From positions 1 to 36,993 of the forward strand of contig JAFYCM010000004.1 in NCBI GenBank assembly GCA_017539645.1: DNA of 36,993 nucleotides, in the 5' to 3' direction. The position numbers were made by a program, and so were the translations under genes. Positions 33,877 through 36,993 of the stretch are shown piece after piece. Every line of letters begins with the position of its first letter. Position 1 is the first letter of the stretch. Under the pieces are notes generated by a model. The model made no database searches. It was not told the DNA's origin and saw nothing but the letters and a program-made list of their open reading frames with translations. Source of the stretch: Bacteroidales bacterium (lineage in GTDB: Bacteria > Bacteroidota > Bacteroidia > Bacteroidales > Marinilabiliaceae).

Positions 33877-34719
33877 TTATTTCTGTGTATATAGATTTTC
33901 TGAGATTTTTTTGATCTCTTGTGCCACTTCGCGTGCTGGACGATTCTCAAGCGATTGCCATTTTATTGGTTTTCCGAAGTATACGTCTATGTGTCGACCT
34001 TTCTGTTTGTACATCTCGTCCACGAGGTAGAGCATCTCTATATTCACTTTTATACCTAATTTCTTACGTATGTTGCTAAGGTTGTAGAAGAAATTGCTGT
34101 TGCGCCCCGATATGTATACAGGAATAATATCTCGCTGATACTGAATGGCTTTGCTTACAAAACCTTTCTTCCATTCGAGGTCGACAATTTTGCCGTTTAT
34201 CTTGCGCGAACAAAGTCCTGCAGGAAACATAAGTATTTGATTGTCACTTGCAAAAGCCTCTTCCATTAATTCGGCTGCATGTCGGCCTGTGGGGCCTGTC
34301 TTGTTTACTGGCAAGAATATGTCGCGAAAATTCTTCACGAAGAGCAGAATGTCGTTCACTGGGAACTTGAGGTTCTGGAATTTCTTGCCCACAGCGTGTA
34401 TGAAAGCCATGCCGTCGAGTCCGCCCATAGGGTGGTTCGACGCGAAGATGAAGCGTCCTTCGTCGGGCAGATTCTCGAGCCCAAAGATGCTTACCGTGGC
34501 GCCAAATTTTTCGTATATATCCTTTGCATACGGTATACCAATAGAGAATCGCTTCGATACAATGAAGTCGTTCACATCGTCCTGATGCACAATGTGTTTG
34601 AGGTAACTTACAACGAAGCGAGGCAGCCAACGCTTGAGCTTAGGAGCTTTAGTATCGAGCACTTTGTCGATGTCGATAAGTAGTTCTGGATCAAGGTCGG
34701 CGGGGTACGTTTTTTTCAT
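33877..34719 (-). CDS. glsA: PlsC-type O-acyltransferase for glycine lipids
   Basis: This 280-residue (from ATG 34719) membrane-associated acyltransferase completes glycine lipid by O-acylation of the product of GlsB. The motif NHPMGGLDG holds the catalytic His96 and Asp102 (the HxxxxxD spacing of this subfamily), and a second motif MFPAGLCSR lies downstream. A longer frame from 34749 uses a TTG that is part of the promoter -7 element, so it is excluded; ATG 34734 would leave almost no leader. First gene of the glsA-glsB-kinase-xseB unit. Confidence 0.85.
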   Translation of the reverse strand: MKKTYPADLDPELLIDIDKVLDTKAPKLKRWLPRFVVSYLKHIVHQDDVNDFIVSKRFSIGIPYAKDIYEKFGATVSIFGLENLPDEGRFIFASNHPMGGLDGMAFIHAVGKKFQNLKFPVNDILLFVKNFRDIFLPVNKTGPTGRHAAELMEEAFASDNQILMFPAGLCSRKINGKIVDLEWKKGFVSKAIQYQRDIIPVYISGRNSNFFYNLSNIRKKLGIKVNIEMLYLVDEMYKQKGRHIDVYFGKPIKWQSLENRPAREVAQEIKKISENLYTQK

Positions 34720-34746
34720 TGTCGTATTATTCATTTCACGCGACAG

Positions 34747-34754
34747 CAAAAATA
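34747..34754 (-). promoter_or_regulatory. Probable glsA operon promoter
   Basis: Minus-strand TATTTTTG followed by C fits TAnnTTTG exactly. Transcription would begin near 34740, about 20 bases before the ATG at 34719. Confidence 0.6.
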
Positions 34755-34990
34755 CAAAAATTATGTACGAGGAAACATGCGCGGCATAGTGTGTTTGTGG
34801 GATAATGGCATCGCAGAAAATTCTCGCATACTGCGTTCTTTTGATGCGTGTGAAATGAAAATGTATGCATTCCTGACTGCTGTCCTAGTGCATAAATATT
34901 CTTTGTGCAAACGTTTGCTCTAATAATTAAGCATTTACAAAAGTCAATTCTGCGTTCTTTTTACTAATTACAAATTACACTTTGAGGCTA
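34755..34990. other. Divergent intergenic region between glsA and the ATPase gene
   Basis: No gene is seen. It holds a perfect 12-bp palindrome, GCAAACGTTTGC (34907-34918), of a LacI/PurR-like type. Just downstream of the region lies the AAAATGTAA dyad before the ATPase promoter. Confidence 0.5.
34907..34918. repeat. 12-bp perfect palindrome GCAAACGTTTGC
   Basis: The sequence is fully self-complementary with a central CG, as in LacI-family operators. It is about 114 bases upstream of the ATPase -7 element and about 153 from the glsA -7 element. Confidence 0.45.
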
Positions 34991-35025
34991 AAAATGTAAA
35001 GTGCAAATAGCAAAACTTACATTTT
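34991..35025. promoter_or_regulatory. Possible operator upstream of the ATPase gene
   Basis: AAAATGTAA (34991-34999) and TTACATTTT (35017-35025) are perfect inverse copies 17 bases apart. They lie immediately upstream of the -7 element at 35032. Confidence 0.5.
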
Positions 35026-35031
35026 GATGCA

Positions 35032-35039
35032 TAATTTTG
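35032..35039 (+). promoter_or_regulatory. Probable ATPase gene promoter
   Basis: TAATTTTG followed by C matches TAnnTTTG exactly. Transcription would begin near 35045, about 16 bases before the ATG at 35061. Confidence 0.55.
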
Positions 35040-35060
35040 CCACCGTCATATCAAGTGTAG

Positions 35061-36227
35061 ATGCAAAGTCTTTATAAAATACACGACGATTTGGTGCGAG
35101 ATCTCAAACCTTGGATTCGTCGAGGTCTGATGGATGACATCGATTGGACTGCCAGACTCATAGGTATCAAGGGGTCGCGTGGCATTGGTAAAACGACTTT
35201 TCTACTCAATTATGCCAAGGCAATAGGTCAGTCGAAGAGGTGCTTATATGTAGACCTCAACAACTTCTATTTCTCTACACATTCCATAATCGACCTCGCA
35301 GATGACTTTCGCAAACTTGGTGGTAATACTCTTTTGCTTGACCAGGTGTATAAATATCCAGATTGGAGTAAAGAGTTGCGCTATTGTTATGACAATTTTC
35401 CAGAGCTTCATATTGTATTTACTGGTTCGCCAGTGATGCGCTTGAAGGAGGAAAATCCCGAATTGCATGGATATGTAAAGGTCTATAGCTTAGAGGGCTT
35501 TTCGTTTCGCGAATATGTGAATCATATTACGGGTGAAAATTTTCAGAAACATACGCTCGACGAAATTGTTGCCAATCATCGTGAGTTAGCACAAGAGGTG
35601 ACTTCGAAGATTCGCCCGCTTGCCTATTTCGACGACTATTTGCACCATGGTTTCTATCCATATTTCCTCGACGAAGAGAATGTTTTCGTTGAGATGATAA
35701 AGACCATCAACTTGGTGCTCGAGATAGAGATTGGCTACCTGAAGCAGGTGGAATATAAATGTATGCCTAAGTTGCGCAAACTACTATATTTGATCGCACA
35801 CGATGCGCCGTTTCAGCCAAATGTGAGTAAACTCGCAACCGAAATAGAGACTTCGCGCGCTACGGTGATGAACTATTTGGTCTACTTGAAGCAAGCTCGT
35901 TTGATACATCTGCTCTATCAAGAGGGCGACTCGGAGGGTAAGAAGCCTGCGCACATATTTATGCAAAATCCGAATCTGATGTATTTGTGTAATTATGGTG
36001 GAGTAGAAACAAATGCTCTGTACAAAACATTCTTTTTCAATCAGTTGGGGTATATACATACGCTCACTCGAGGCAAAAAAGGCGATTTTTGTGTAGATGG
36101 CTCTACATTTTTCTGCATAGGCAATGCGCCCAAGCGAAGCTATCAAGACGTGATACACGCCAAAGAGATGATAGAGATAGGCGAGGGTAGCACCATACCA
36201 TTGTGGCTATTCGGATTTAGATATTAG
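35061..36227 (+). CDS. AAA_14/DUF4143-type ATP-binding protein
   Basis: This 388-residue protein is a P-loop ATPase followed by a winged-helix-like region and a C-terminal DUF4143-like domain. Walker A is GSRGIGKT (38-45). The Walker B strand TLLLDQVYKYPDW has Asp94 followed by Gln95, where most relatives have Glu. FTGSP (about 117-121) is the sensor strand. Members of the family are abundant in Bacteroidota and their roles are poorly known. It is a single-gene unit upstream of nifJ. Whether it hydrolyses ATP is in doubt because of Gln95. Confidence 0.88.
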   Translation: MQSLYKIHDDLVRDLKPWIRRGLMDDIDWTARLIGIKGSRGIGKTTFLLNYAKAIGQSKRCLYVDLNNFYFSTHSIIDLADDFRKLGGNTLLLDQVYKYPDWSKELRYCYDNFPELHIVFTGSPVMRLKEENPELHGYVKVYSLEGFSFREYVNHITGENFQKHTLDEIVANHRELAQEVTSKIRPLAYFDDYLHHGFYPYFLDEENVFVEMIKTINLVLEIEIGYLKQVEYKCMPKLRKLLYLIAHDAPFQPNVSKLATEIETSRATVMNYLVYLKQARLIHLLYQEGDSEGKKPAHIFMQNPNLMYLCNYGGVETNALYKTFFFNQLGYIHTLTRGKKGDFCVDGSTFFCIGNAPKRSYQDVIHAKEMIEIGEGSTIPLWLFGFRY

Positions 36228-36240
36228 TATACAATACTAA
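36224..36240. repeat. 17-bp dyad between the ATPase gene and nifJ
   Basis: TTAGTAT (36224-36230) and ATACTAA (36234-36240) are inverse copies around ACA. It includes the ATPase stop codon and has no T tract, so it is more likely a protein site than a terminator. Confidence 0.4.
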
Positions 36241-36261
36241 GAACAACATAAATCAAAATAA

Positions 36262-36993
<732 letters not shown>

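Noticed and set aside
34720-34749. TTG start at 34749 for glsA
   Set aside because: The TTG is the last part of the -7 element TATTTTTG; transcription would start downstream of it.
34907-34918. Calling GCAAACGTTTGC a PurR box
   Set aside because: The core resembles the enterobacterial PurR consensus, but that regulator is not expected in Bacteroidota and no purine gene is adjacent; kept only as a palindrome.

Overview
The window looks like chromosome of a Bacteroidales bacterium (phylum Bacteroidota). The evidence is a SusC/SusD outer-membrane pair, a glsA-glsB glycine-lipid pair, a BlaI plus M56-peptidase/TonB fusion pair, a DUF4295-type small gene after rpmG, start codons that mostly lack a Shine-Dalgarno sequence, and many copies of the Bacteroidota -7 promoter element TAnnTTTG. 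I see no CRISPR array, insertion sequence, integrase or rRNA.

Layout. (1) 27-8338, minus strand: a surface-polysaccharide operon read from 8338 down to 982. In order it holds an arabinose-5-phosphate isomerase/KpsF, a CMP-sugar (acylneuraminate-type) cytidylyltransferase, two family-2 glycosyltransferases, a left-handed beta-helix acyltransferase, an EpsG-type polymerase, a protein with a PD-(D/E)XK-like motif and a capsule-type glycosyltransferase. fabD follows with its own promoter. (2) 8522-10865, plus: a membrane glycosyltransferase, an ECF sigma factor and rsmG in overlapping frames, then tRNA-Gly(CCC) and a terminator. (3) 11163-11777: a GNAT acetyltransferase. (4) 12232-18295: SusC, SusD and a SusE-position lipoprotein behind a promoter that carries a perfect 10-bp dyad, closed by a strong terminator. 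(5) 18564-22526: a DUF4369-like lipoprotein, a large DUF6057-like membrane protein, and a lipoprotein combining a CxxCH haem-attachment motif with a TolB/PD40-like propeller. (6) 22833-24776, minus: HIT protein, the DUF4295-like/rpmG/rpmB operon and a Nudix hydrolase. (7) 25032-29572, plus: valS, then blaI-like and M56/TonB genes behind a promoter with three operator half-sites. (8) 29714-30403, minus: an outer-membrane barrel protein; 30602-31060, plus: an AlaX-like editing protein. (9) 31044-34719, minus: glsA, glsB, a TPR sensor kinase-like protein and xseB, in transcription order glsA to xseB. (10) 35061 to the end, plus: an AAA_14/DUF4143-type ATPase and the start of nifJ.

The least explained parts are the three-gene cluster at 18564-22526, the nuclease-like gene inside the polysaccharide operon, the sensor kinase whose expected phospho-acceptor His reads as Arg, and the ATPase whose Walker B Glu is Gln. 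Regulatory DNA is unusually legible: about a dozen -7 elements can be placed, and two of them (upstream of kdsD and glsA) show that the longest open frames start too far upstream. Family names come from motif recognition by eye; no database search was run.
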